From positions 1 to 12,187 of the forward strand of contig JAQCGA010000056.1 in the NCBI GenBank assembly GCA_027619145.1: a DNA stretch of 12,187 nt, written 5' to 3'. The DNA is from a bacterium. GTDB lineage: Bacteria > Latescibacterota > UBA2968 > GCA-2709665. Numbering within the stretch: position 1 is the stretch's first letter; each line of letters opens with the position of its first letter. Made by a program: the position numbers and the translations under genes. Under the pieces are notes generated by a model that was not told the origin of the DNA, did no database searches, and saw nothing but the letters and a program-made list of their open reading frames with translations. Positions 1-7,613 of the stretch are shown here, piece after piece.

Positions 1-595
1 CTCTTAAATTCAGGTTTTTCCAGAGGATTTCTTCGGGTTGATCCAGGTGGATGATGTAGCTGACCCAGGGCTGGGAAGCGTATCCGAAGTCGGACATCCC
101 CTGTTCGAGTTCTTGCGTTTCTTCTTGTCCTATGCCGCGTGGGAGTGTCGCGTGGGAAACTTCGACGGCATTGAGAGGTCTTACGAGTTTGTCAACGGCC
201 TGTAAAAATAGACGAAGTGCTTCTTGTACCGGAAGAGCGTTGTTCAGAACTGGACCTTCGAGCCAGTGAAGCTTGCCCGGAAGGTGATGCATCGCAGGAA
301 GCAGGGTGCGCCTGCGGAAAGCGGATCCGAGAAAGAAACCGGCTGCGGTGGGTTCTCTAAATAGGAGGAGACGGCCTGCGATGTTACCGGCATTGTGGAG
401 GGTAATATACACTGGCTGACCACAGCGAAGGCGCTGCTCAAATTCTGCGCATACCCCGGCTTGCAGGTAATTGGTGGTGTCTACCTGCAACATCCAGGCG
501 TCCCAATCGGAAGGGCGCGTGGAGCAGGCCTCAACCTGCCAGGCCTGTCCAGAGGTATCGGTGAGTTCAAATCGATGTAGGTCAAAAGTGTTCAT
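1..595 (-). CDS. FemAB/GNAT-like acyltransferase, N-terminal part (runs off left edge)
   Basis: An open frame of 198 codons starts with ATG at 595 and is still open at position 1, so the C-terminus is missing. The start overlaps the stop of the upstream FemAB gene (TGATG). There is no Shine-Dalgarno sequence before it, so translation probably depends on coupling. The visible part is a soluble alpha/beta-looking protein beginning MNTFDLHRF. Near the window edge it contains YIIHLDQPEEILWKNLN, which resembles the element Y-x-I-D/H-L followed by E-x-L-W-K-N-L that precedes the Arg-rich loop of FemAB/BioF2-type proteins. That loop would lie just outside the window. Members transfer amino acids or acyl groups to cell-wall or polysaccharide precursors. 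Family assignment is tentative because the diagnostic C-terminal half is not seen; the open frame, position and coupling make it a secure gene. Confidence 0.7.
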   Translation of the reverse strand, partial: MNTFDLHRFELTDTSGQAWQVEACSTRPSDWDAWMLQVDTTNYLQAGVCAEFEQRLRCGQPVYITLHNAGNIAGRLLLFREPTAAGFFLGSAFRRRTLLPAMHHLPGKLHWLEGPVLNNALPVQEALRLFLQAVDKLVRPLNAVEVSHATLPRGIGQEETQELEQGMSDFGYASQPWVSYIIHLDQPEEILWKNLNLR

Positions 596-1644
596 CACGA
601 GGGAAGCCGTTTGATCAGGTGCGGGCCAATCCGACGGACCAGGCTTCCTGGTAATTTTCGCCAGAGTCCTGCGGCCAGTTGGAGGCTTTTCTTGTCCGGA
701 GAAAGCTCGGGTGGATGGTCTGCACGGTTTAAGAGATAGTAGTAATACAGGGGAAGCTCTTCTGCTCCCCATTGGAGCTTGAAGTGGGCATGGCCGGAGT
801 TGCGGATTGACCGACCGAAGTCGAAGGTTTTCAGGCCGTTTTCTATGGCCCACGTAATCCCACCCCAGTAGAGCAGGTTATTGGGACACTGGTTCCAGTA
901 GGCGCGCCTGGAGCCAGCCCAGGGGTCGGTGGCACGTTCGCGGTCTGTAACGATCCACATGGCTGCTACAGGTATTTCGTCTTTATGGACCAGGCCGATG
1001 TGGGTGGTGGCGGCAAAGTGAAACATGAGTTCTTCGAAGAACCGTCGGGAGTGAAAAGGGCTTCCCAGATCGTGCATGGTTTCACAGTAGATGCGATAAA
1101 AAATATCCAGGTGTTCTGCGCCACCTATGGACCAGGCTAGACCCGATTTCTGGGCTTTTCGGACCTGGTTGCGGGCTTTGCCATCCATCTGCTGCTTCCA
1201 GACCACATCCGCGTTTCCGGCAAAGTGAAGGCGGTAGTCTGCGAAGCGCTGGACCACGGGAGTGTCCAGCAGGTCTGGAGCGATTTCTTTGAGTTCAAGG
1301 TGGCGCACCCCGTGGTGGACTGCGGTTTCTCGGGCGGCAGATAGAAGTGCGGAGGCAACTTCAGGATCGTCTGCGCAAAGGCTTCCGTGGGCGCCACAAT
1401 ACGGTAGTGTGACCAGTTGCAGGCCGAGTGGGATTGCGGCGAATACGAAGAGGGGTAGGATGCCGACCAGTTTTTCATCTCGGACAGCTGCCAGGTAGAT
1501 GTTCGGGATGTTGTACGCTGTTTTCAGCACATCTCGATATGCCAGGCTGTGAAATGGCGTAGCGTCGGGATGATTGGCAACGTACTGATCCCACGCTTTT
1601 TCTTGCTCCGGACGGAGGGGGGCAATGTCAATTTTGCACGACAA
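595..1644 (-). CDS. FemAB family protein, XrtA/PEP-CTERM-associated type
   Basis: The protein has 349 residues from the TTG start at 1644, which has the sequence GCAGGAG six bases upstream (1651-1657). A TTG at 1659 is in frame but its ribosome site would be worse. The gene overlaps the 3' end of the EamA-like gene. Visible motifs are KARNQVRKAQK (residues 156-166), MHDLGSPFHS (190-199), FDFGRS (274-279) and FKLQWG (288-293). The Arg/Lys-rich loop, the M-x-D-L-G-[ST]-P element and the FDFGRS...FK-WG block are typical of the FemAB proteins found with XrtA exosortases (TIGR03019-like), which have a GNAT-like double fold. The donor and acceptor are unknown; in Gram-positive relatives the donor is aminoacyl-tRNA and the acceptor a lipid-linked precursor. 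Here the context points to modification of an exopolysaccharide precursor. No signal peptide or membrane segment is seen, so it should act in the cytoplasm. Confidence 0.88.
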   Translation of the reverse strand: MSCKIDIAPLRPEQEKAWDQYVANHPDATPFHSLAYRDVLKTAYNIPNIYLAAVRDEKLVGILPLFVFAAIPLGLQLVTLPYCGAHGSLCADDPEVASALLSAARETAVHHGVRHLELKEIAPDLLDTPVVQRFADYRLHFAGNADVVWKQQMDGKARNQVRKAQKSGLAWSIGGAEHLDIFYRIYCETMHDLGSPFHSRRFFEELMFHFAATTHIGLVHKDEIPVAAMWIVTDRERATDPWAGSRRAYWNQCPNNLLYWGGITWAIENGLKTFDFGRSIRNSGHAHFKLQWGAEELPLYYYYLLNRADHPPELSPDKKSLQLAAGLWRKLPGSLVRRIGPHLIKRLPS

Positions 1645-1996
1645 GATAAACTCCTGCAATGATCATGCCAGCGCCTGCCCAGCGGAGCATTGATATGTGT
1701 TCTTTGAAGATGAATACTGAGGCAAGTAAGATAAAAACGTAACTGCTGCACAGGACCAGGTTGATGAAATTCAGTTCGTGTTTGGAGAGCATGACAAGCA
1801 TGAGATACGAGCTGATCCCGTAGAGGCTGAGGCCCAGGACGACGGCAGGGGTCGTGAGCATTTTCAGCAGGTTCTGGTGCAGAGAAGAAAAAGAAAGATC
1901 AACCTGTCCTACCTGGCCCATACCGTATTTCATCAAGACCTGGCCAATTGGAGGAAGGATCACCAGGACAACAATAGGCAAAAATCCTTTGAGCAT
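1628..1996 (-). CDS. Half-size EamA/SMR-like membrane transporter (ArnE/ArnF-like size)
   Basis: This is a very hydrophobic 122-residue protein starting with ATG at 1996. AAGGA lies about ten bases upstream. Four membrane helices can be read: about residues 4-23, 50-70, 78-97 and 103-120. The last two carry the drug/metabolite-transporter pattern: many small residues, FKE in the loop near residues 96-98, then W-x-G-A-G-x-I-x-A-G-V-Y-L. The usual EamA protein has ten helices in two repeats, so this is a single repeat, the size of the small multidrug-resistance proteins and of ArnE/ArnF, which form the undecaprenyl-phosphate-aminoarabinose flippase. It lies between a deacetylase (15-base gap) and a FemAB gene (overlap), which fits moving a polyprenyl-linked sugar. 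It could also be a homodimeric small-molecule exporter. Fold is well supported; substrate is inference. Confidence 0.85.
   Translation of the reverse strand: MLKGFLPIVVLVILPPIGQVLMKYGMGQVGQVDLSFSSLHQNLLKMLTTPAVVLGLSLYGISSYLMLVMLSKHELNFINLVLCSSYVFILLASVFIFKEHISMLRWAGAGMIIAGVYLVVQN
1651..1657 (-). promoter_or_regulatory. Ribosome binding site that sets the TTG start of the FemAB gene
   Basis: The minus strand reads GCAGGAG here, six bases before TTG at 1644-1642. No ATG or GTG is available at a suitable place in this frame. The site lies inside the last codons of the upstream EamA-like gene, as expected for coupled translation. Confidence 0.65.
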
Positions 1997-2011
1997 GGAA
2001 AAGAAATCCTT

Positions 2012-2830
2012 TTACGGGTTGGCAACGTCAAAAACACGGTCCATCCGGTCGAAGCGAAATGCGGATAAGAGCGCACGAAGTTTGCGTTCTGTAGAGTGCA
2101 AGCCGGTGTAGTGGATCAGCCGGTTCTTGAATGGGACACCCAGGGTTCGAGGCTGGTCTATATCCAGTTCCCAGGGGTGGAGATAGAGGACGGCTGGCTG
2201 GTTTTCTTTGTGAATTCTAGAAACGGCGCGTTTGAGCAAAAATAGGGGTAACATGCGCAGGTAAAAGCCACCGGAGAAAGGGAGGCAACGGCCCGCAATT
2301 CGGACAGTAGATGGGGGGATTTCCAGGAGGCCATTTTCAAGCCTGTGTACAAAACGGGGTGCGCCGGAAATGCCGTAGAGATAGGTCTGCGCCGGGTAGA
2401 TGCTGGAGTCGTAGTGGAAGTTATGTTTTTTTAAAATGTCGAGTGCCCAGAGGGACGTTCGGGTGATGGACCAGTTGGATGCCCGGTGACCCATCACCTG
2501 CCTGCCCGATGTCTGTTCGCAGGCGTCTTTGGAACGGCACAACTCTTCTTCGAATTCGGCTGGAGTCTGTTTGTAGATCAGGCGATGCGAATAGCCGTGA
2601 CTCCCAATTTCGTGGCCAGCGTCTGCGATGGTGCGGATCAGCGATGGTTTTTTTTCTGCGATGTGTCCCAGGATAAAGAAGGTGGCGTGTGTTTTGTATT
2701 CTGCCAGGATGTCCAGCACACTGGATGTGCTGAATTCGATGCGGTCTTCATAACGAGATGCATCTGTATGGGGCACGAGTTCGTTGCCCTGGTACCAGTC
2801 TTCAAGGTCGATGGTAAGTGCGTTGGTCAT
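2012..2830 (-). CDS. Polysaccharide deacetylase, XrtA-associated type (NodB fold with DUF3473 tail)
   Basis: This 272-residue protein would remove N- or O-acetyl groups from a glycan with a metal-dependent NodB (CE4) domain. Motif 1 is TIDLED (Asp8, Asp11), then HATFFILG (48-55), motif 2 HEIGSHGYSH (73-82, metal ligands His78 and His82), GHRAS (114-118), and DSSIYP (141-146). The C-terminal part has YLHPWELDIDQPR (216-228) followed by an H-Y segment and a te-x-K-L-x-x-L-L pattern. This tail is the DUF3473 signature of the deacetylases near XrtA exosortases (TIGR03006-like). I chose ATG at 2830 because it puts the N-terminus right before the conserved TIDLEDWYQ. A TTG five codons upstream (2845) is open but unsupported, and neither start has a clear ribosome site. 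No signal peptide is visible, which is usual for this subfamily. Confidence 0.93.
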   Translation of the reverse strand: MTNALTIDLEDWYQGNELVPHTDASRYEDRIEFSTSSVLDILAEYKTHATFFILGHIAEKKPSLIRTIADAGHEIGSHGYSHRLIYKQTPAEFEEELCRSKDACEQTSGRQVMGHRASNWSITRTSLWALDILKKHNFHYDSSIYPAQTYLYGISGAPRFVHRLENGLLEIPPSTVRIAGRCLPFSGGFYLRMLPLFLLKRAVSRIHKENQPAVLYLHPWELDIDQPRTLGVPFKNRLIHYTGLHSTERKLRALLSAFRFDRMDRVFDVANP

Positions 2831-2863
2831 AGGTGGTTTCGGCAACGAATCTGATGGTTCGTT

Positions 2864-4114
2864 TCAGATATGTCTGCCGGGCTTTCCCTCTCGGGTTTGC
2901 TGTTGTGCCCATTCTTTCAATTGTCTCAGACGTTCTGGTGTCGACTCTTCGTACACGCGTTCGACCCAGCTGATATCGGCGGGGAACTGTGAAATGTATT
3001 CATAGCGCTGGCTCTGGATGTGTGCAAGGTGTGACGCCAGATTATGTTCGGTAAGCTGAATGCCGAAGGAAGAGGTGGGGTCTTTGCCCAGGATTCGGGC
3101 GATGACCCGGTCGCCGAGTTCGGGTTTGAAGTGGCTGGACTCAAAGTACCACTGCATGCGGGTCTCTGGTTCGTTTTCTGGGGGGACTGGTTCGGCCTGG
3201 AGGCCGCTGTATCCGGTGAAATCCCAGACGGCAATCGCTGGGGCTTCACTCGGGGTGAGGTTGGCCCGGTCGGCGACGTGGACCACTTCGGTTTTCATAC
3301 GTTCAAATTCTGGCCAGACGCCCATCAACTGGATGACTTCGAGCTGGAGGGCGTGAACGGGTGGGAAGAGGATCTCGAGGCGGATGTTCTCTCTGCGACA
3401 GGTTTCCGCGATGTGGCGGACCACATCGAGCCGGTCTACACCAAAATTGAATCCGTTGTAGAGTGCGGGGTGTACAAAATGGGGTCGCCGGAAATTGCGG
3501 TCAAATCTGTCTCGGGTTTCACCAGGGTCAAGAAGGGGTTTGGTGCCGCGTGTGTCGGGCATTTGGGCATATTGGCGAGGCCCTATGTCGTCCAGAAAGC
3601 GGTCGAGTGAGACTTCGGCATTTTGATAAGAGAAGAGGTTTTTTAGATAGTAGGTGACGTAGTCCAGGTTCGGGTTCAGGCGGGATTCGCCAAAATCTCC
3701 TTCGGTCGTTCGGTTGGTGCTGAAGGTGATGAGGCTCAGGTTGAGTACGACCAGTTGGGGGCGATTGTGGGCGAGAGCGTGATCAAAAATATACCGGATT
3801 TCATACAGGTTGGTGCCGTTGAGACCGGCGTTGAATACGGTTTGATCGTCCCAGGAGTCACTGAGGGTGTTGAAGCCGACTTCGGTGCGGGAGGTGCCAA
3901 AGAGCAATACATCCCAACCTCCTCGTCGCAACCGTTCGGCTTTGCTGCGTCGGGTGAATTCGGGGGCATGGTGGTAGAGGTCGCCCTTGAAGCGTTTTTC
4001 GCCGGAGAAAACATTGTACGGGTCCACGCAGATATTGAGGACACAGACCGGGACGAGCAGGAGAAAAACGAGGGTTCCCCATACAAGGAAATATGTGATG
4101 CCGAGTCGGTTCAT
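2864..4114 (-). CDS. Membrane-anchored SGNH-hydrolase-like protein, partner of the MBOAT enzyme
   Basis: The protein has 416 residues from ATG at 4114, with AGAG upstream and eight bases after the MBOAT stop. The frame is open further upstream (to 4225), but that part overlaps the MBOAT gene and looks spurious. Residues 6-29 form one membrane segment, followed by NICVDPYNVF, a pattern common in anchored extracytoplasmic SGNH-like proteins near acyltransferases. The SGNH blocks are recognisable: LLFGTSR (70-76) with the candidate nucleophile Ser75, NAGLNG (95-100) as the block II Gly, LVVLNLS (121-127), and ESSHF (325-329) as block V with His328. The usual D-x-x-H is E-x-x-H here. By analogy with AlgI/AlgJ and DltB/DltD, it would receive an acyl group from the adjacent MBOAT protein and place it on a glycan in the periplasm. 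The C-terminal 80 residues are helical and charged, with no assigned function. Confidence 0.82.
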   Translation of the reverse strand: MNRLGITYFLVWGTLVFLLLVPVCVLNICVDPYNVFSGEKRFKGDLYHHAPEFTRRSKAERLRRGGWDVLLFGTSRTEVGFNTLSDSWDDQTVFNAGLNGTNLYEIRYIFDHALAHNRPQLVVLNLSLITFSTNRTTEGDFGESRLNPNLDYVTYYLKNLFSYQNAEVSLDRFLDDIGPRQYAQMPDTRGTKPLLDPGETRDRFDRNFRRPHFVHPALYNGFNFGVDRLDVVRHIAETCRRENIRLEILFPPVHALQLEVIQLMGVWPEFERMKTEVVHVADRANLTPSEAPAIAVWDFTGYSGLQAEPVPPENEPETRMQWYFESSHFKPELGDRVIARILGKDPTSSFGIQLTEHNLASHLAHIQSQRYEYISQFPADISWVERVYEESTPERLRQLKEWAQQQTREGKPGRHI

Positions 4115-4122
4115 GGGGTTCT

Positions 4123-5604
4123 CTAAAACTGGTAGTAGATGAATTCGCTGATTCGGGATAACTGGATAAAGGCTACAAAACCGAGGGCGGCAATGCCCAC
4201 GGCCCAATGCCAACTGGGATGCCAAAAGAGGCCTTTGTGTCTGGCCGGGCGAGGAATACGCTCAACTACGGGCCTCCATCGGGCCATGATCTGCTGGGTG
4301 TTCGGAGCAAGCCAGACGAGGGCGAGGAGACCGGTGATCCAGAAGAAGGATGCTTTTCGGCTGATCATGGATCCCAGGGTCAGGCCGCTGAATCCGAGCA
4401 TGGCGTGGAGCATTCGGAACGCGCCATCGAAGGTTTCTGCCCGGAAGAAGACCCAGGCCAGGACGACGAAAAAGAAGGTGAGGGCTACGGCCAGGCCCCG
4501 ACGGACAGGGCCATGGGGTTGTTCGGAGAGGCCGAGCCGTTTCTGCAAGGCAAACCAGGCGTGGTTGACGCACAGGAGGAGGCCGTGAATAAACCCCCAG
4601 AGGACAAAGTTCCAGCCTGCACCGTGCCAGAGGCCGCCGAGGAGCATGGTGGTCATGAGATTGGCATAGCGGCGTACGTTGCCTTTTCGGTTTCCGCCCA
4701 GCGGAATGTAGAGGTAGTCTTTTAAAAAGCGGCTGAGGGTGATGTGCCAGCGTTGCCAGAATTCGACAATGCTGCTCGCTTTGTAGGGCGAGTTGAAGTT
4801 GGCTGGGAGCCGGATGCCAAACATTCTGCCCAGGCCGATGGCCATGTCGGAATACCCCGAGAAGTCAAAATAAAGCTGGAAGGTAAAAGCAAGAGCGCCG
4901 ATCCAGCCTTCGACAAGAGTGGGCTGATGGCCCAGGTCTGCGGCGTCAAAAATGGGTGTGGCAAAGGTGGCGATGCTGTCTGCAAGGATGACCTTTTTGG
5001 AGAGTCCGATGGTGAAGATGGTGACGCCTACGGAGAGGTTGGTCCACTTTCGAGACGAGGGACGACGGGCCAGTTGGGGCATCATTTCCCCATGGTGTAC
5101 AATGGGACCAGCGATGAGCTGTGGAAAGAAGGATACGAAGAGCGCATAGTCGATCAGATTGTACTCACTGTCGATCTGGTCCTGGTAGGAATCCACGAGA
5201 AATGCGATTTGTTGGAATGTGAAAAACGAAATGCCAATAGGCAGGATAATGTGGCCCAGGTCCATGCCGGTGTGGAATGCCAGGTTGACGGTATCCAGGA
5301 AGAAGTTGGTGTATTTGAAATAGGCCAGCGCGCCGAGGTTGGCGGCAATGCCTGCGATTAGGACGGCGCGGGCCTTTCCGGTACTCCGGGTGTTGCGGAT
5401 TTTTCGGCCGATGGAGAAGTTGACCAGGATGGACAGCAGGAGCAAAAAGACATAGGGTGGGCTCCACCAGGCGTAGAAGGCGATGGAGCAAACCGCCAGC
5501 CAGGCTGTGGCCGGACGGCGGGAGTTTGCTCGGGAAGCCAGCATGTAGCCCAGATAGGCAACCGGGAGGAATACGCAGATGAAGATGTAGGAGTTGAAGA
5601 GCAT
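4123..5604 (-). CDS. MBOAT family O-acyltransferase (AlgI-like)
   Basis: This 493-residue polytopic membrane protein should move acyl (probably acetyl) groups across the inner membrane for O-acylation of a polysaccharide. ATG at 5604 gives MLFNSYIFICVFLPVAYLGY, the classic N-terminus of AlgI-type proteins. An in-frame extension to 5688 reads through a repeat array and is rejected. Family motifs are LPIGISFFTFQ (121-131), FFPQLIAGPIVHH (159-171), QLYFDFSGYSDMAIGLG (243-259), EFWQRWHITLSRFLKDYLYIP (about 281-301) and GGLWHGAGWNFVLWG (323-337). His327 corresponds to the invariant MBOAT histidine and His287 to the second conserved one. Length matches AlgI (about 500 residues). The next gene downstream encodes an SGNH-like protein, the usual partner. 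The ribosome site before the ATG is weak (CGGA). Confidence 0.95.
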   Translation of the reverse strand: MLFNSYIFICVFLPVAYLGYMLASRANSRRPATAWLAVCSIAFYAWWSPPYVFLLLLSILVNFSIGRKIRNTRSTGKARAVLIAGIAANLGALAYFKYTNFFLDTVNLAFHTGMDLGHIILPIGISFFTFQQIAFLVDSYQDQIDSEYNLIDYALFVSFFPQLIAGPIVHHGEMMPQLARRPSSRKWTNLSVGVTIFTIGLSKKVILADSIATFATPIFDAADLGHQPTLVEGWIGALAFTFQLYFDFSGYSDMAIGLGRMFGIRLPANFNSPYKASSIVEFWQRWHITLSRFLKDYLYIPLGGNRKGNVRRYANLMTTMLLGGLWHGAGWNFVLWGFIHGLLLCVNHAWFALQKRLGLSEQPHGPVRRGLAVALTFFFVVLAWVFFRAETFDGAFRMLHAMLGFSGLTLGSMISRKASFFWITGLLALVWLAPNTQQIMARWRPVVERIPRPARHKGLFWHPSWHWAVGIAALGFVAFIQLSRISEFIYYQF

Positions 5605-5652
5605 GGGAGAATCCGTGAAGGGGAAGGGCGATTCTTGTGGGTCAAGAAGTTC

Positions 5653-5694
5653 ATTATCAATTATCAAATGGCAATTATCAATTGACAATTGGGA
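5653..5694. repeat. Six-unit 7-bp tandem repeat, consensus ATTATCA
   Basis: Six heptamers follow each other without gaps. Units 1 (5653), 2 (5660) and 4 (5674) are exactly ATTATCA. Unit 5 (5681) is ATTGACA. Units 3 and 6 are diverged but keep the A/T start and the final A. The array fills nearly half of the 93-base gap between the amidotransferase stop (5698) and the MBOAT start (5604), the widest gap in the operon. It is AT-rich in a GC-rich neighbourhood and contains CAATTG palindromes. Heptanucleotide short tandem repeats of this kind are known from intergenic regions of cyanobacteria and other bacteria. A role here is unknown. Confidence 0.85.
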
Positions 5695-5697
5695 CTG

Positions 5698-7596
5698 TCA
5701 GGTTACAGAGAAGCGTTTTCGCCATTCTTGTAGGACCAGCAGGGACCAGATGCGGTGTGAGTTGTCTACTTTGTCTGCCAGGTGGTCGTTGATGAGGTGT
5801 TCTATTGCCTGTTTGTTGAACCAGCCGCAATCGGAAAAGTCGGAGGCAAGCAGGGCGTCCTGTACATAGGAACGCAGGGAAGTTTTAATCCAGGTTCCCA
5901 CGGGGATGTTGAATCCTGCTTTTTTTCGTTTCCAGACCTGGTCGTTGACTTTGCCTTTCAGGAGGCGCTTGATGAGGTGCTTTTTTCCGGTGAGGCCTTT
6001 GAGTTTGTAGTGGTCTGGAACGCGGGCCATAAATTCTACCAGTTCGTGATCCAGGAAAGGAACGCGGGCTTCGAGTCCGCAGGCCATGGTCATTCGATCC
6101 ACTTTGACGAGCATGTCGTTCGGCAGGTAGAAACGGGTATCTGTGTAGAGCATTTTGGAGAGGGAAGAGATGTTCCCCAGACCGTGGAAGATGTCCCGGT
6201 AGAGGTCCGCGCTGTCCAGATTTTGTGTGTTGTCTCTGAGTCCGCTCAGGTAGAGGCCACGCTTGGCGGCTTCGTCGAAGATCATGCGCCACGAAAAAAA
6301 GGCGGCTGGTTCGTCGAGTGAAGCACCGGCAACAAATCGTTTGGCTTTGGTGTCGAAGCTGACTTTCTGGTGCGAGACCGGCAATGCCTCTACGAGAGGA
6401 CGGATCACGTTCGACCGGATTGAGTTGGGAATCCGTCGGTAGAGTTCGGCCGCGTGTGAAGCGGAGTAGGTTTCGTACCCGGCGCAAATTTCATCTCCGC
6501 CATCTCCGGAGAGGACCATGGTTACGTTGCGGCGTGCCAGGTGCGAGACGTGCCAAAGAGGGAGCATGGAGGAGTCTGCGGTAGGTTCCTCGGCGTGCCA
6601 GACCAGTTTGGGTAGGAGGTCTGCAACGTTGTCTGGCCGGATGACTTCCTCGTAATGTTCGGTTCCGAGCTCTTTTGCAACTTGCCGGGCATAGGGCAAT
6701 TCGCTGTAGGAGTTTTCCTCGAAGCCGATGGAGAATGTTTTGACGGGTTGTTCGAGGACGCGGGTCATATAAGCGACTATGGCGCTGGAGTCCACTCCGC
6801 CGCTGAGGAACGCACCGAAGGGGACGTCGCTGACGAGCCTGCGGGTCACGGACTTTTCGAAGATGCGATCGAGTTCTTCCAGATAGTGTGCTTCGCCCAG
6901 ATCTTCGGGAGATTCCGGGTATTCCAGATCCCAGTAGCATTTTTTTTCTATTTTGCCCGAGGCAAAGGTGAGGGATTCACCGGGCAGAAGCTGGGATATG
7001 TTGCGGAAGAGAGTAAGCGGGGCGGGGGTGTAGTTGAGAGACAGGTAATGGTGCAGGCCTGCGGGGTTCAACTCAGCAGGGAAATCGGGGTCTGCAAGAA
7101 TGGCTTTGATTTCGGAGCCGAAGAGGAGCCGGTCCGGGAGCGGGGCATAAAAAAGAGGTTTGATGCCCAGTCGGTCGCGGACGAGGTGTAGCTGTTTTTG
7201 GTTTTCATCCCAGAGGCCGAAGGCGAACATGCCGTTGAACCGGTGCAGGCAGTCGAGGCCCCATTCTTCGTAGCTGTGTACGATGACTTCGGTGTCTGTT
7301 TGAGAGCGGAACCGGTGGCCTTTTGCTTCCAGTTCTCGGCGGAGTTCCCGGAAGTTGTAGATTTCACCGTTGAAGGTGACCCATATGCTTCCGTCCTCGT
7401 TGGACATGGGCTGCCGACCGTCTTCGCTGAGATCAATGATTTTCAGGCGTCGATGACCCAGACCCACACGGCCTGAAATGTGGACGCCACCTCCATCAGG
7501 ACCTCTGTGACGGAGTGTTTCGGCCATGGCTTCCACCTGTTGGGTGGAAGGTGTACGGTCTGGCTCTTTGAATATAATGCCGCAGATGCCGCACAT
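5698..7596 (-). CDS. asnB: Asparagine synthase (glutamine-hydrolysing)-type amidotransferase
   Basis: The protein has 632 residues and begins MCGICG, so Cys2 becomes the N-terminal nucleophile of the class II glutaminase after Met removal. Glutaminase motifs are RHRGPD (29-34), GHRRLKIIDL (47-56), NGEIYN (76-81) and DTEV (101-104). The synthetase half has the ATP pyrophosphatase loop SGGVDS (265-270), SIGFEE (289-294) and SGDGGDE (363-369). All catalytic residues of both domains look intact. The reaction is transfer of glutamine ammonia to an adenylated carboxylate; free aspartate is the standard acceptor. In exopolysaccharide clusters, including XrtA clusters (TIGR03108), such proteins are thought to amidate a uronic acid or a peptide-like substituent, which is more likely here than general asparagine synthesis. 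It starts 17 bases after the HEAT gene stop; GGGAAAGAG upstream is a moderate ribosome site. Confidence 0.95.
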   Translation of the reverse strand: MCGICGIIFKEPDRTPSTQQVEAMAETLRHRGPDGGGVHISGRVGLGHRRLKIIDLSEDGRQPMSNEDGSIWVTFNGEIYNFRELRRELEAKGHRFRSQTDTEVIVHSYEEWGLDCLHRFNGMFAFGLWDENQKQLHLVRDRLGIKPLFYAPLPDRLLFGSEIKAILADPDFPAELNPAGLHHYLSLNYTPAPLTLFRNISQLLPGESLTFASGKIEKKCYWDLEYPESPEDLGEAHYLEELDRIFEKSVTRRLVSDVPFGAFLSGGVDSSAIVAYMTRVLEQPVKTFSIGFEENSYSELPYARQVAKELGTEHYEEVIRPDNVADLLPKLVWHAEEPTADSSMLPLWHVSHLARRNVTMVLSGDGGDEICAGYETYSASHAAELYRRIPNSIRSNVIRPLVEALPVSHQKVSFDTKAKRFVAGASLDEPAAFFSWRMIFDEAAKRGLYLSGLRDNTQNLDSADLYRDIFHGLGNISSLSKMLYTDTRFYLPNDMLVKVDRMTMACGLEARVPFLDHELVEFMARVPDHYKLKGLTGKKHLIKRLLKGKVNDQVWKRKKAGFNIPVGTWIKTSLRSYVQDALLASDFSDCGWFNKQAIEHLINDHLADKVDNSHRIWSLLVLQEWRKRFSVT

Positions 7597-7613
7597 GGAT
7601 GGCTCTTTCCCGG

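Noticed and set aside
3044..3610. 188-codon plus-strand open frame
   Set aside because: It lies entirely antisense to the SGNH-like gene, has no recognisable motif, and its low-complexity acidic/Gly composition is what the complement of a GC-rich gene gives.
4744..5361. 205-codon plus-strand open frame
   Set aside because: Antisense shadow of the MBOAT gene; its composition is that of a complement and it has no family features.
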